Shown in pieces: positions 10,900 through 22,678 of a DNA stretch of 64,000 nucleotides (the first letter of the stretch is position 1; the number at the start of each line of letters is the position of its first letter). The notes under the pieces are model-generated. The model had not been told where the DNA came from. It saw only the letters and a program-made list of their open reading frames with translations, and ran no database searches. Made by a program: the position numbers and the translations under genes. Source of the DNA: Aeromonas hydrophila subsp. hydrophila ATCC 7966 (lineage in GTDB: Bacteria > Pseudomonadota > Gammaproteobacteria > Enterobacterales > Aeromonadaceae); assembly GCF_000014805.1 (NCBI RefSeq), contig NC_008570.1, forward strand, positions 4,579,001 to 4,643,000, read 5' to 3'.

Positions 10900-11069
10900 C
10901 GCCTCGCTGCCTGCTCACATTCGTGCGGCGAGCGTCGCCAGCGGGGTGGGCATGCAGGTGACAATGAGGACACCAGGCTGCTCACCCTGGCGGATCACGG
11001 CTACGCAGCAAGAGAGTGACAAGTTCTGTTAGACTCCGGGCAAGCCCGGAATCTACAGGAGAGCAGAGA

Positions 11070-11927
11070 GTGAAATGGTTCCTCAAACTGTGCTTGTGTC
11101 TGCCGTTGCTGGCACAAGCACAGACCCTCACGGTCAAGGTTCCCAGCCGACCGATCAACGACCTCGACAAAGAGTACCAGCTCAAGCTGCTGGAACTGGC
11201 GCTGACCCATGCCGGCCAGCCGTTTCGCATCAAGCAGGTCGAACTCAACCTCAACCAGTACAGCCTGCAGCAACAGCTGAGCAAGGGCCAAACCATTAAT
11301 GTGTTCTGGATGGGCACCTCCAGCGCCCTCGAATCCTCGCTCATCGCCGTGCCGATCCCGCTGTTTCGCGGTCTGGAAGGGCTGCGGCTCTCCTTCATCC
11401 ACGCCGATGCCCAGGAGAAGTTCAACCAGATCAACTCGCTGGCCGATCTCAAGAAACTGAAGGCGGCGCAAGGGGTGGGCTGGGCCGACAACAAGATCCT
11501 CGAAAACGCCGGCATCCCCACCTATTCGGGGCGCTACAGCAACCTGTTTCGGCTGATCAACGACGGTGACAAGCTGGACTTCTTCCCGCGCAATCTGGTG
11601 GAGATCTTCGCCGAGCGCAGCGAGCTGGTGGCGCAATATCCCAACCTGGTCATCGATCAGCACCTGCTGATCCGCTACCCCTTCGCCGAGTTCTTCTTCG
11701 TCAGCCCGGAATCCCCCAAGCTGGCCAAGGCGATCCAGACCGGGCTTGAGCGGGCCTATGCCGACGGCAGCTTCATGAAATTCTTCCGGGAGAACCCCAA
11801 GATCCGCGAGGCCCTGGCCAGCGCCAATCTCGAGCGGCGGGTCACCATCTCCCTGCCCAATCCCGACATGACACCGTTGCTAAAATCCATTCCGGCCCAA
11901 TATTGGGAGTATCCCCCGCAGGGATAA
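11070..11927 (+). CDS. Periplasmic solute-binding-like protein
   Basis: A 285-residue secreted protein. The signal peptide MKWFLKLCLCLPLLAQA ends at about residue 17. The rest resembles the extracellular solute-binding family 3 fold, including a LADLKKLKAAQGVGWADNKILE segment typical of the hinge region. I chose the GTG at 11070 because AGGAG lies at a good distance and the signal peptide then begins at residue 1; the longer reading adds a non-hydrophobic leader. No ABC permease or ATPase is adjacent, so the ligand is unknown. It may be an orphan receptor or act with a sensor encoded elsewhere. Confidence 0.72.
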   Translation: MKWFLKLCLCLPLLAQAQTLTVKVPSRPINDLDKEYQLKLLELALTHAGQPFRIKQVELNLNQYSLQQQLSKGQTINVFWMGTSSALESSLIAVPIPLFRGLEGLRLSFIHADAQEKFNQINSLADLKKLKAAQGVGWADNKILENAGIPTYSGRYSNLFRLINDGDKLDFFPRNLVEIFAERSELVAQYPNLVIDQHLLIRYPFAEFFFVSPESPKLAKAIQTGLERAYADGSFMKFFRENPKIREALASANLERRVTISLPNPDMTPLLKSIPAQYWEYPPQG

Positions 11928-11978
11928 GAGTCGGCCACCTCAACCGGGGTGGCACCCACAGCGCGCCAGGGAGGTGCC

Positions 11979-12425
11979 ATGAAGGGAATCGAGGAGTGGT
12001 TTGAACTGTACGGCCAGAGCCACCGGCACCCGGTCAATGTGGCGATCCACAAGCTGGCGGTGCCCGGTATCTATCTCTGCTCGTTGGCCCTGTTCTGGTG
12101 CCTGCCGGCCGGGCCGCTGCCGCCGTCGCTCAACTGGGCCGCGCTGGTCGCCATCCCGGTGCTGGCCTTCTACCTGCGGCTGTCGTTTGCGCTGTTTGTG
12201 GGCATGACGGTGCTGACCGCGCTGGGGCTGGTCATTTGCCACAGCTGGCAAGGCCCATTGCTGTGGCCGGCGCTGGCCGGGTTCGTGCTGCTCTGGATAA
12301 CCCAGTTCGTCGGTCACAAGATCGAGGGCAAGCGCCCCTCCTTCCTCGCCGACCTGCAGTTTTTGCTGATCGGCCCCGCCTGGGTGCTGGCCAGCCTCTA
12401 TCGTCGTTTGGGCATTCCCTACTGA
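11979..12425 (+). CDS. Mpo1-like (DUF962) membrane protein
   Basis: A 148-residue integral membrane protein with about four hydrophobic segments. The conserved start IEEWFELYGQSHRHPVN, followed by H at the first helix and GHKIEGKRPSF near the end, is the Mpo1/DUF962 pattern. In yeast Mpo1 is an iron-dependent dioxygenase that removes one carbon from 2-hydroxy fatty acids, using histidines equivalent to those visible here. GGGAGG precedes the chosen ATG. The bacterial role is not established. Confidence 0.85.
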   Translation: MKGIEEWFELYGQSHRHPVNVAIHKLAVPGIYLCSLALFWCLPAGPLPPSLNWAALVAIPVLAFYLRLSFALFVGMTVLTALGLVICHSWQGPLLWPALAGFVLLWITQFVGHKIEGKRPSFLADLQFLLIGPAWVLASLYRRLGIPY

Positions 12426-12446
12426 GGGAAGCCAACAGGAGAGACC

Positions 12447-12926
12447 ATGAGACATCCTCAGATCCTTGCTCGCGCCCTGCCGCTGTTGCTGGGCGCACTG
12501 ATTGCCGGCCCGGCGCTGGCCGACAAGGCCGACCCGGTCGGCGAGGTGAGCACCGCCTTCAAGCTGTTTGGCCCCAACCACAAGATCCTGGTGGAGGCGT
12601 TCGACGATCCCCGCATCGACGGCGTCGCCTGCTATCTGGCGCGTCCCAAGACCGGCGGCGTCAAGGGCGGACTCGGGCTGGCGGAAGACCCCTCTCACGC
12701 CTCCCTCTCGTGCCACCAGATCGGCCCCATCACCCTGCCCGCCAAGCTGAAGGCGGGGGAAGAGGTGTTCGACGTCAGCACCTCGCTGGTGTTCAAGGAG
12801 CAGAAAGTGGTGCGCTTTTACGATCAAAAGCGCAACGCGCTGGTCTATCTGACTTACAGCACCAAGCTGGTGGATGGTTCTTACAAGAGCGCGGTCAGCG
12901 CCGTGCCCATCATGCCGTGGGGCTGA
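12447..12926 (+). CDS. creA: CreA family protein
   Basis: A 159-residue secreted protein with a signal peptide ending near ALA (about residue 25). The conserved CreA core is clear: [45 protein letters not shown] and the terminal AVPIMPW. CreA is a conserved periplasmic protein of unknown biochemical role. In E. coli it lies beside the creBCD genes, but here it stands apart from them. AGGAGA precedes the ATG. Confidence 0.93.
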   Translation: MRHPQILARALPLLLGALIAGPALADKADPVGEVSTAFKLFGPNHKILVEAFDDPRIDGVACYLARPKTGGVKGGLGLAEDPSHASLSCHQIGPITLPAKLKAGEEVFDVSTSLVFKEQKVVRFYDQKRNALVYLTYSTKLVDGSYKSAVSAVPIMPWG

Positions 12927-13003
12927 ATGCCCACCATTTATCCCGTGATGACGCCCCATATTTGTTGTAATTTAACTACATCATTATCTGCGGAGAGCAC
13001 ACC

Positions 13004-13993
13004 ATGAGAGTCGCCGTTTTCAGTACCAAGAGCTACGACAAAGAACACTTCAATCAGGCCAACAGCCAGTACGGTTATGAACTGGAGTTCTTCGACGTGC
13101 GGCTGGAGGCCAAGACTGCCCGGCTAGCCCACGGCTTCCCCGTGGTGTGCCTGTTCGTCAACGACGATGCCGACCGCGAGGTGCTGACCGAGCTGGCCAC
13201 CAATGGCACCAGGGTGATCGCCCTGCGCTGCGCCGGCTACAACAACGTGGATCTGGCCGCCGCCAAGGAGCTGGGGCTGAAGGTGGTGCGAGTGCCCGCC
13301 TACTCCCCGGAAGCGGTCGCCGAACACGCGGTGGGCCTGATGATGACCCTCAACCGTCGCATCCACAAAGCCTATCAACGCACCCGTGACGCCAACTTCT
13401 CGCTGGAGGGGCTGGTCGGCTTCAACATGCACGGCCGCACCGCCGGCATCATCGGTACCGGCAAGATCGGCATCGCCACCCTGCGCATCCTCAAGGGCTT
13501 CGGCATGCGCCTGCTGGTGAGCGATCCCTATCCGAACCAGGCGGCCATCGATCTCGGCGCCGAGTACGTGGATCTCGATACCCTGTTCCGCCAGTCCGAC
13601 GTCATCAGCCTGCACTGCCCGCTGTTCAAGGAGAACTACCACCTACTGAACAAGGAAGCGTTCGCCAAGATGAAGGACGGGGTGATGATCATCAACACCA
13701 GCCGGGGCGGCCTGCTCGACTCCAACGCCGCCATCGAGGCGCTCAAGACCGCCCGCATCGGCGCGCTGGGGCTGGACGTCTACGAGGAAGAAGAAGATCT
13801 CTTCTTCGCCGACAAGTCCAACGAAGTGATCACCGATGACGTGTTCCGCCGCCTGTCGGCCTGCCACAACGTGCTGTTCACTGGTCACCAGGCCTTCCTG
13901 ACCCGCGAGGCGCTGCACGCCATCGCCGACACCACCCTCAGCAACATCCGCGCCATCGACAGCCAGGGTCGCTGCGACAACGAGGTGGAGTAA
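13004..13993 (+). CDS. ldhA: Fermentative D-lactate dehydrogenase
   Basis: A 329-residue D-2-hydroxyacid dehydrogenase of the LdhA type that reduces pyruvate to D-lactate with NADH. The NAD-binding motif GIIGTGKIGIATLRILKGFG is present. The catalytic Arg (INTSRGGLLD), Glu (the EEEED region) and His (FTGHQAFLTREAL) are all visible. The length equals the E. coli enzyme. CGGAGAG lies before the ATG, and a strong terminator follows at 14012. Confidence 0.97.
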   Translation: MRVAVFSTKSYDKEHFNQANSQYGYELEFFDVRLEAKTARLAHGFPVVCLFVNDDADREVLTELATNGTRVIALRCAGYNNVDLAAAKELGLKVVRVPAYSPEAVAEHAVGLMMTLNRRIHKAYQRTRDANFSLEGLVGFNMHGRTAGIIGTGKIGIATLRILKGFGMRLLVSDPYPNQAAIDLGAEYVDLDTLFRQSDVISLHCPLFKENYHLLNKEAFAKMKDGVMIINTSRGGLLDSNAAIEALKTARIGALGLDVYEEEEDLFFADKSNEVITDDVFRRLSACHNVLFTGHQAFLTREALHAIADTTLSNIRAIDSQGRCDNEVE

Positions 13994-14011
13994 ACCACCG
14001 CGCAATAAGCG

Positions 14012-14043
14012 AGGCGCCGGGTTGTGAGACCCGGCGCCTTCGG
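14012..14043 (+). terminator. Terminator after ldhA
   Basis: A 10-bp G+C-rich stem, AGGCGCCGGG with CCCGGCGCCT, closes an eight-base loop. The T-tract is short. It begins 18 bases after the ldhA stop. Confidence 0.75.
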
Positions 14044-14084
14044 GTAGGCTACCAGCCCTTTTTTGCTAAGGAGTCTGGCTGCCC

Positions 14085-15464
14085 ATGTTTATCGGATTTG
14101 ATTACGGTACCTCCAACTGTGCCGTCGCCGTGATGGAACAAGGCAGCCCCAGGCTGCTGAACCTGAGCGGTGCCCACTACCTTCCCTCCACCCTGCACGC
14201 GCCCCACCGGGATGCCATTGCCGGCCTGCTGGCCGAAGGGCTGGCCCCCGCCCAGCAGAGCGAGTACCTCAAGCTGCGCGGCCCCGTGGTCACCCGAGCC
14301 CAGGCGGTACGCCGCCAGATGCGCGAAGAGGGGCTGATCGACGAGCTCAGCTTTGGCGCCGCGGCGCTGGAGCGCTATCTGGAAGAGCCGGACGACGGCT
14401 ACTACCTCAAGTCGCCCAAATCCTTCCTCGGCGCCTACGGCCTCAAGGCACCGCAGATCGCCCTGTTCGAAGACATCGTCTGCGCCATGATGCTGCACGT
14501 GCGGCGCGAGGCGGAGCAGCAGCTCGGCGCACCGATCCGCCGGGCCGTGGTCGGCCGCCCGGTCAACTTCCAGGGGCTGGCGGGGGAAGAGAGCAACCGT
14601 CAGGCCATCGCCATCCTGAGCGAAGCGGCCCGCCTCGCCGGGTTCGAGCAGGTGGAGTTTCTCTATGAGCCGGTGGCGGCCGGCTTCGAATTCGAGGCCC
14701 GCCTGACCGAGGATGCGGTGGTGCTGGTGGTGGACATCGGCGGCGGCACCACCGACTGCTCCGTGCTGCGGATGGGCCCGAGTCACCGCGACCGGCTCGA
14801 TCGCGACGGCGATCTGCTCGGCCACAGCGGCCAGCGCATCGGCGGCAACGACTTTGACATCCGGCTGACGGTGGAGGGCATGATGCCGCTGCTCGGCATG
14901 CACGAGACCCTCAAGACCGGCAAGCCGCTGCCCCACCCGCTGTTCTGGGATGCCGCCGCCATCAACGACGTCAGCGCCCAGAGCCGCTTCTACAGCCTGG
15001 ATACCGCCCGCCAGCTGCAGGATCTGCAACTCGACAGCCAGCCCGGCAGCAAGCTGGGCCGCCTCGCCAGCCTGCGCGCCCACAAGCTGAGCCACCAGCT
15101 GGTGTGGCGCGCCGAGCAGGGCAAGATCGCCCTCTCGACGCAGGAGTCCAATCACCAATCGCTGAGCGAGCTGGAAAAAGGGCTGGAGGCGGAGCTGACC
15201 CGCGAACAGCTGGCCAATGCCTCTGCCCTGCTGCTGGAGAAAATTGGCGAGCTGATGGATGAAGCCATCGCCGCCGCCGGCGTGCAGCCGGATCGGGTCT
15301 TCATCACCGGCGGCAGCGCCCGCTCCCCGCTGATCCAGGCCTTCATCCGCCAGAAGTTGCCCCAGGTGCCGCTGGAAGGGGGCGATGACTTCGGCTCGGT
15401 CGCCTCCGGTCTGGCCCGTTACGCCGAGCGGCTGTTTGGCAGCGGTCAACCCACCCCAATCTGA
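14085..15464 (+). CDS. yegD: YegD-like Hsp70-family protein
   Basis: A 459-residue actin/Hsp70-type ATPase, close to E. coli YegD (450). The phosphate 1 motif is at the very start (MFIGFDYGTSNCAVAV), the phosphate 2 motif is VVDIGGGTTDCSVL, and the adenosine motif is FITGGSARSPLIQAF. There is no substrate-binding domain of the DnaK type after the ATPase core. The cellular role is not defined. It is a single gene between two terminator-like or gap regions. Confidence 0.92.
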   Translation: MFIGFDYGTSNCAVAVMEQGSPRLLNLSGAHYLPSTLHAPHRDAIAGLLAEGLAPAQQSEYLKLRGPVVTRAQAVRRQMREEGLIDELSFGAAALERYLEEPDDGYYLKSPKSFLGAYGLKAPQIALFEDIVCAMMLHVRREAEQQLGAPIRRAVVGRPVNFQGLAGEESNRQAIAILSEAARLAGFEQVEFLYEPVAAGFEFEARLTEDAVVLVVDIGGGTTDCSVLRMGPSHRDRLDRDGDLLGHSGQRIGGNDFDIRLTVEGMMPLLGMHETLKTGKPLPHPLFWDAAAINDVSAQSRFYSLDTARQLQDLQLDSQPGSKLGRLASLRAHKLSHQLVWRAEQGKIALSTQESNHQSLSELEKGLEAELTREQLANASALLLEKIGELMDEAIAAAGVQPDRVFITGGSARSPLIQAFIRQKLPQVPLEGGDDFGSVASGLARYAERLFGSGQPTPI

Positions 15465-15618
15465 CCCAACTGCAGCCAAGCATGGGGGGCTGTGTTGCCA
15501 TTTAACGACACAGGCCCCGCCCACAGGGCGACAGAAGCAGTCGGGGGCACTCCCCCTCGCCCTGCCTGAGGGCGCGCACAGAGGGTATGCTTGTCACTCC
15601 CACTACCGGAGCCCTTTC

Positions 15619-16038
15619 ATGCCCAGATTCTTGCTACTGCTGCTCGCCCTGCTTCTGCTCAGCGCCTGCAGCAGTACTCCCCGCTTCGCCTCGCAAGACC
15701 TGCAGCACCACCACTGGGTGCTCGACAAGCTGGATGGCCAGCCCGTTGCCGCGCCGCAAGACAATCCGCCCGATTTCGAGATAGGTGAGCACTTCACCGT
15801 CAACGGCATCGCCGGTTGCAACCGCTACTTCGGTCAGGGCCACCTCGAGGGGAACAAGTTCTGGGTGACCAGTCTGGGCAGCACCGAGATGGCCTGTCTG
15901 GCCCCGCTCGATGCGGTGGAGCAGGCGGTGCTGACCACCCTCACCGAAGGTGCCACCCTGGATGGCACTACCCAGACCCTGATCCTGCAGGGCAAACGGC
16001 ATCGTTTGGAATACACCCTGCGCGACTGGGTGCTCTAG
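15619..16038 (+). CDS. META-domain lipoprotein (HslJ-like)
   Basis: A 139-residue predicted lipoprotein. The signal sequence contains the lipobox LLSAC, with the lipidated cysteine at about residue 17. One META domain follows (HHWVLDKLDGQP, VNGIAGCNRYFG, LGSTEMAC), as in HslJ, an outer-membrane-linked heat-inducible protein. I chose the ATG giving the signal sequence at residue 1; upstream codons in the same frame have no coding character. Confidence 0.85.
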   Translation: MPRFLLLLLALLLLSACSSTPRFASQDLQHHHWVLDKLDGQPVAAPQDNPPDFEIGEHFTVNGIAGCNRYFGQGHLEGNKFWVTSLGSTEMACLAPLDAVEQAVLTTLTEGATLDGTTQTLILQGKRHRLEYTLRDWVL

Positions 16039-16126
16039 GGCTCACAAACCGGCATCACAAACAGGAACATGTGCCCCGCCTGTGGCACAATATGAGGCAG
16101 TGCTCGCAATGGAGGCTGCCTCAGCC

Positions 16127-16957
16127 ATGTCGATGGACCGTCTGTTTGACAAGATCAAACAACTCCCCACTATCCCGCAACTGCTGCATGAGTTGATGCA
16201 GAGCTTCAGCGATGAAAATGCCCGCATCGACGAGATTGCGGCCAAGATCGCCATGGACCAGGTGATCAGCGTCAAGGTGCTGCGAATGGCCAACTCGGCC
16301 GCCCTGCGCCGCGGCAACGAAGTCACCTCCATCGAACAGGCGGTGATCCGCCTCGGTTTCAACCGGCTGCGCTCTGTGGTGGTCGCCTCCGGCATCATCG
16401 GCAGCTTCAAGGCGCCTCCCAGCTTCGACAAGAACAAGTTCTGGACCGAGACCTTCCAGGTCGCCACCATCGCCAAGACCCTGGCCCAGGAGGCCAAGGT
16501 GCTCGACCCCGAGACCGCCTTTACCTGCGCCCTCATCCACAACATAGGCGAACTGCTGATCCAGAGCACCTTGCCGGAGGAGGCGGAGCTCATCAGTCTG
16601 GCGATCCAGAAGGGGAGCAGCCGGGTCGAGGCCCAGCGCGAGATGCTGGGTTACGACTACGCCCAGCTCGGCGCCGAGCTGGCACGGCGCTGGAACCTCT
16701 CCGAGGCCTTCGTCGATGCCATCTCCCAGCAGCTGGATCCCCTCTCCCACAACCCGGTCAGCAAGGAGGCGGTGCTGATCCGCCTGGCGGTCTTCATCTC
16801 CTTCGCCTGGAACGCGGGAGTACCGGCCCAGGCCATCATCGCCCGTTTCCCCAAGCCACTGGCCGACCAGCTGGGGCTGGATCCCAAGTCGCTCGCCGGC
16901 CAGCTCGAAACCTTGCATGAACAGGGCAATGCCCTCGCCGATCTTCTGACTCAATAA
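16127..16957 (+). CDS. HDOD-domain protein
   Basis: A protein of about 276 residues with one HDOD domain: LPTIPQLLHELM, ISVKVLRMANSAALRRG, VTSIEQAVIRLGFNRLRSVV, ALIHNIGELL. HDOD proteins are degenerate HD hydrolases that usually act in signalling and lack metal-dependent phosphodiesterase activity. No GGDEF, EAL or receiver domain is attached. GGAGG lies 11 bases before the chosen ATG; in-frame ATGs at 16109 and 16133 are alternatives. It ends five bases before malZ, so the two are probably co-transcribed. Confidence 0.88.
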   Translation: MSMDRLFDKIKQLPTIPQLLHELMQSFSDENARIDEIAAKIAMDQVISVKVLRMANSAALRRGNEVTSIEQAVIRLGFNRLRSVVVASGIIGSFKAPPSFDKNKFWTETFQVATIAKTLAQEAKVLDPETAFTCALIHNIGELLIQSTLPEEAELISLAIQKGSSRVEAQREMLGYDYAQLGAELARRWNLSEAFVDAISQQLDPLSHNPVSKEAVLIRLAVFISFAWNAGVPAQAIIARFPKPLADQLGLDPKSLAGQLETLHEQGNALADLLTQ

Positions 16958-16962
16958 GCATC

Positions 16963-18792
16963 ATGACCCATCCATTTCTGTTTCATCCCCAGGTGGCGCC
17001 CTGGTTCAAAGAGAGCGCCGATGCCCTGCAACTGACCCTGTTCAGCGAGCTGGATGCCCCGATCCGCGAGGTGTGGCTGCGCCACGAGCCGGACAACGAG
17101 GAGTACCTGATCCCGATGACGGCGGTCTCCACCCGTGACCGGCTGCAGGTATGGCAGGCGACCCTGCCGCTCATCAAAGGGCAGGACATCCACCTCTACT
17201 GCTTCAAGTGCCTCACCGATGAGGAGCAGTGGTGGCTGCACGGGGCCGGCGTCAGCGCCGCCATGCCGCCGCGCGAGCAGCATTTTCGCTTCAACAGCCT
17301 GCACCAGCCACCGGCCTGGGTGCAGGACCAGGTGTTCTACCAGATCTTCCCCGATCGCTTCTGCAACGGCGATCCGTCGCTCAGCGTCAAGCATCACGAG
17401 TACGAATACCGCGGCAAGGCGGTGATCAGCAAGGCGTGGGGCGAGCCGGTCAGCCGCCACGAAGAGGGCCATGGCGCCTGCGAATTCTACGGTGGCGACC
17501 TGGCGGGCATCGATGCCAAGCTGCACTATCTGCAATCTCTCGGGGTGACGGCGCTCTATCTCAACCCCATCTTCGATTCGCCGAGCAACCACAAGTACGA
17601 CACCCAGGATTACTTCAAGGTGGATGCGCACCTCGGCACCAACGCCCAGTTTGCCGAGCTGACCCGCAACCTGCACCAGCGCGGCATGAAGATCATCCTG
17701 GATGCGGTGGTCAACCACACCTCGACCGAGCACCCCTGGTTCTGCCCGCCGCTGGGCGCCCAGAGCAACCCGGACTCACCGTGGCGCAGCTTCTACACCT
17801 TTGACAACGAAGGGGATTATGTCAGCTGGAAGGGCATCCGCAGCCTGCCCAAGCTCGACTTCTCCAGCGAACAGGTGCAGGACGCCGTCTACCGCGCCGA
17901 CGACGCCATCCTGCGTTACTGGATGCGTGCCCCCTACCAGATCGACGGCTGGCGCTTCGACGTCATCCACATGCTGGGAGAGCGCGGCACTGCCGAGGGC
18001 AACCGCGGCCACGTGCGCGCCATTCGCGGTGCCGTGAAGCAGGAGAACCCGGACGCCTATGTTCTCGGCGAGCACTTCTTCGAGGCCAGCCAGTGGCTGC
18101 AGGGGGATCAGGAGGACGGCGCCATGAACTACTACGGCTTCGCCCACCCTATTCGCGCCTTCCTGGCGGGCCAGGACATCGCCTACCACCCCATCAAGAT
18201 CAGCGCCGAAGAGCTGGATCGCTGGCTCAAGCTGGCGCGGGCCCACATTCCGTTCAAGAACCAGCTGGCCCAGTTCAACCTGCTGGACAGCCACGATACT
18301 GCCCGCTTCCTCCACCTGCTGGGGGAGGACAAACAACGGATGCGGCTCGCGGCCACCCTGTTGCTCACCTATATCGGCGTGCCGTCCATCTACTACGGCG
18401 ATGAAGTGGGGCTCTCTGGCGGCAATGACCCGGACTGCCGCCGTTGCTTCCCGTGGGAGACCACCGCCTGGGATCACGTGCTGCACGACCACTACCGCCG
18501 GTTGATCCAGATCCGCCGGCAGCGTCCGGCCCTGCGTCGCGGCGACATCCAGACCCTCTATGCCGGCCCGCACAGCTATGTGTTTGCCCGCACCCTGCAA
18601 AGCGATCAGGTGGTGGTGGCCTGCAACCGTCACCCCAGCGAGCCGCGCACCATCAGCCTGCCCCTGTGGCAGACCGCGAGCCCCGCCAGCCGCTTCACCG
18701 ATGCCTTCAACGGCGACAAATTCGAAGTGGTGCAGGGCGAGGTACAGCTCACCATCCCCGCCAACTCGGCCAGAGTGCTGCTCTCCAGCTAG
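16963..18792 (+). CDS. malZ: Maltodextrin glucosidase MalZ
   Basis: A 609-residue GH13 alpha-glucosidase, the MalZ length. An N-terminal beta domain covers about residues 1-115. The barrel motifs are DAVVNHTS, GWRFDVIHML (nucleophile Asp), VLGEHFFEA (acid Glu) and LLDSHDTARF. MalZ removes glucose from the reducing end of maltodextrins in the cytoplasm. It follows the HDOD gene by five bases. Confidence 0.93.
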   Translation: MTHPFLFHPQVAPWFKESADALQLTLFSELDAPIREVWLRHEPDNEEYLIPMTAVSTRDRLQVWQATLPLIKGQDIHLYCFKCLTDEEQWWLHGAGVSAAMPPREQHFRFNSLHQPPAWVQDQVFYQIFPDRFCNGDPSLSVKHHEYEYRGKAVISKAWGEPVSRHEEGHGACEFYGGDLAGIDAKLHYLQSLGVTALYLNPIFDSPSNHKYDTQDYFKVDAHLGTNAQFAELTRNLHQRGMKIILDAVVNHTSTEHPWFCPPLGAQSNPDSPWRSFYTFDNEGDYVSWKGIRSLPKLDFSSEQVQDAVYRADDAILRYWMRAPYQIDGWRFDVIHMLGERGTAEGNRGHVRAIRGAVKQENPDAYVLGEHFFEASQWLQGDQEDGAMNYYGFAHPIRAFLAGQDIAYHPIKISAEELDRWLKLARAHIPFKNQLAQFNLLDSHDTARFLHLLGEDKQRMRLAATLLLTYIGVPSIYYGDEVGLSGGNDPDCRRCFPWETTAWDHVLHDHYRRLIQIRRQRPALRRGDIQTLYAGPHSYVFARTLQSDQVVVACNRHPSEPRTISLPLWQTASPASRFTDAFNGDKFEVVQGEVQLTIPANSARVLLSS

Positions 18793-18798
18793 GCGTCA

Positions 18799-18830
18799 AA
18801 AAAGCGGAACCCCGGTGTTCCGCTTTTTGT
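18799..18830 (+). terminator. Terminator after malZ
   Basis: A 12-bp stem, AAAAAGCGGAAC with GTTCCGCTTTTT, closes a six-base loop. It begins seven bases after the malZ stop and ends in five T residues. It marks the left edge of the flagellar glycosylation island. Confidence 0.9.
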
Positions 18831-18968
18831 TAAAGCCCCCGAGATCGCATAAAGTTGTTTGAGCTGGGTTGGATTTCTCTATGAATCATCTAGTTAGTTC
18901 ACTCAGAGTGGAATAAAACTGGCATCATACAGGACCGCATCAGCCCCTTTTCGGCTAAACTGGCCCAA

Positions 18969-18984
18969 GGCACATAAATTGCTT
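18969..18984 (+). promoter_or_regulatory. Sigma-54 promoter of flmA
   Basis: The sequence GGCACATAAATTGCTT carries the -24 GG (18969-18970) and -12 GC (18981-18982) with exactly 10 bases between them. It matches the GGCAC-N5-TTGC consensus fully. Initiation is predicted near 18994, about 20 bases before the flmA ATG. Sigma-54 with FlrA/FlrC-type activators drives many polar flagellar genes in Aeromonas and Vibrio, so flmAB expression is probably tied to flagellar assembly. Confidence 0.82.
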
Positions 18985-19002
18985 GTCACTTGGCATCACT
19001 AG

Positions 19003-21149
<2,147 letters not shown>

Positions 21150-21277
21150 TCAAGCACGAATTAGAACAGCTGGTTTAATTAGGCGCTATTGGTTAATTGT
21201 GAGACTGCAGTTGCCTCATGAGCCAATCGCATACAGTACATTCGACCAAGAACAAACAAGATTTGTCAGGAGCTTAC

Positions 21278-22033
21278 CTAAGTATCAGTTCGCCAATTAT
21301 GACTCCAGCCAAGATCAGCAACCCGTTGTTCGTACAAGGTTATATCCGAAGGATTATCCACTTCAACCCAACCACCGGATATAGCAATGGACGCAATGGG
21401 AACACCATGAGACAACAATAGGCGCAGAAGGCTAGTCATATCCAGCTTGTTGATTTGTTCGGCGCTGAGTCCTGCTAACACCGCAGACACTCGTTGCCAA
21501 CCCTCGGGGGTGAACTTCAACAACCCCATATATTGCCCTTCGATCTCCTCTCGAGTCTGAACCTGTTCACCGATGGTGAGCAATTGCCCCCCCTGCTGTC
21601 GGAAGCTTTCAGCATCTGATAAGGGATCCTCAAACCGTGCCGACCAGAGTGACCACCACTCCTTGTCATAGCTAATGGCTAATGGCGCATCAGATGATAT
21701 CAAGGTTCTGATGATCCCAGGACGATAGACAATATCCCCATAGCAAACAAGAGTTGGCGCCGCCGACAGTACAGCATCCGCGCACATTAGGCTGCGGACC
21801 ATGTTAGAACTAGCCCAGTTGGTATTCATGATTCGGCTGTCACCGTATCCTTGGAGGGCTTCACTGCAATATCCGCAAACAACGTGAACACTATCGACAC
21901 CCGCTGCGGCTAGCGATGCCAACTGCCATTCAATCAACGATTTACCAGCCAACTTCGCCAACGGTTTGGGTTGGTTCTCGGTCATGGAACCAAGCCGGGA
22001 ACCTCGCCCGGCAGCTAAAATTATGGCTTGCAT
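21278..22033 (-). CDS. Nucleotidyltransferase, Cj1416-like (CTP:phosphoglutamine)
   Basis: A 251-residue sugar-nucleotidyltransferase-fold protein. The signature LAAGRGSRLGSMTENQPKPL is at the N-terminus and a metal-binding VCYGDIVY lies at about residue 97. By family it resembles small cytidylyltransferases such as LicC. By context it matches Cj1416 of C. jejuni, which joins CTP and L-glutamine phosphate to give CDP-L-glutamine. It is the last gene of the six-gene operon and starts six bases after the glutamine amidotransferase-type gene. Taken alone it could be a phosphocholine or sugar-1-phosphate cytidylyltransferase; the neighbours make the phosphoramidate role more likely. Confidence 0.82.
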   Translation of the reverse strand: MQAIILAAGRGSRLGSMTENQPKPLAKLAGKSLIEWQLASLAAAGVDSVHVVCGYCSEALQGYGDSRIMNTNWASSNMVRSLMCADAVLSAAPTLVCYGDIVYRPGIIRTLISSDAPLAISYDKEWWSLWSARFEDPLSDAESFRQQGGQLLTIGEQVQTREEIEGQYMGLLKFTPEGWQRVSAVLAGLSAEQINKLDMTSLLRLLLSHGVPIASIAISGGWVEVDNPSDITLYEQRVADLGWSHNWRTDT

Positions 22034-22039
22034 ATCACC

Positions 22040-22678
22040 TCACTCAAAAAGCCATCGACATAGTTTCCGATCAAATTCATGGCAAAATGCCTCACGCTCA
22101 GGGTGCCACATGACACCAGCCAGCTTCATGTGCTGATGGGTAAAAGCTTCGCAATAACCATCAGCATCGACGACCAGCGTCTGCAAACTGGCAGGTAGCG
22201 GTAAGGGTATCCGGTTGGCGTGATAGGAGTTGACCTCACAACACAATGTTTCGCTCATACCACCCCATGGCAATGCCCGTTGCTTTGAGACTGAATGCCG
22301 AGTTGCCACATGATGGTCACCACCCGCAATAACCAGCTCACCACCAAAGAAACGTTGAATCAACTGCATTCCCCGGCAGATGCCCAGCACCGACCACTGG
22401 TGGTTCACGGCATGTTCCAGCAGAGCAAACTCACTCTCATCCCGTAGGGGATCCGAACCAAAATCCTCACCGCCAGTTAAGATGAGCCCCTCGACCCTCT
22501 GAGCCTGGGCGTAAGCCACGCTCTGTGAACCAAGATTGGGTAACAATACCCACTCCCACCCCCAATCTAATTGCAGCAAAAAACGATACCAATCCCGAGC
22601 GAGCCCATCACGAGCCTCTTGATAACCCACCGCCTGACATGCCCGTAACGTGATGCCTATCCTCTTCATATGTATCAC
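22040..22678 (-). CDS. Class I amidotransferase-like hydrolase, Cj1417-like
   Basis: A 212-residue protein of the class I glutamine amidotransferase / gamma-glutamyl hydrolase fold. The nucleophile Cys101 is in GICRGMQ, and His192 with Glu194 is in WHPER. There is no synthetase partner domain. Cj1417 of C. jejuni has this fold and hydrolyses CDP-L-glutamine to glutamate and cytidine diphosphoramidate. The GTG start overlaps the stop of the upstream kinase gene (GTGA); an ATG three codons later is also possible. PuuD-type gamma-glutamyl-GABA hydrolase is the alternative reading, but the operon does not concern GABA. Confidence 0.84.
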   Translation of the reverse strand: MIHMKRIGITLRACQAVGYQEARDGLARDWYRFLLQLDWGWEWVLLPNLGSQSVAYAQAQRVEGLILTGGEDFGSDPLRDESEFALLEHAVNHQWSVLGICRGMQLIQRFFGGELVIAGGDHHVATRHSVSKQRALPWGGMSETLCCEVNSYHANRIPLPLPASLQTLVVDADGYCEAFTHQHMKLAGVMWHPEREAFCHEFDRKLCRWLFE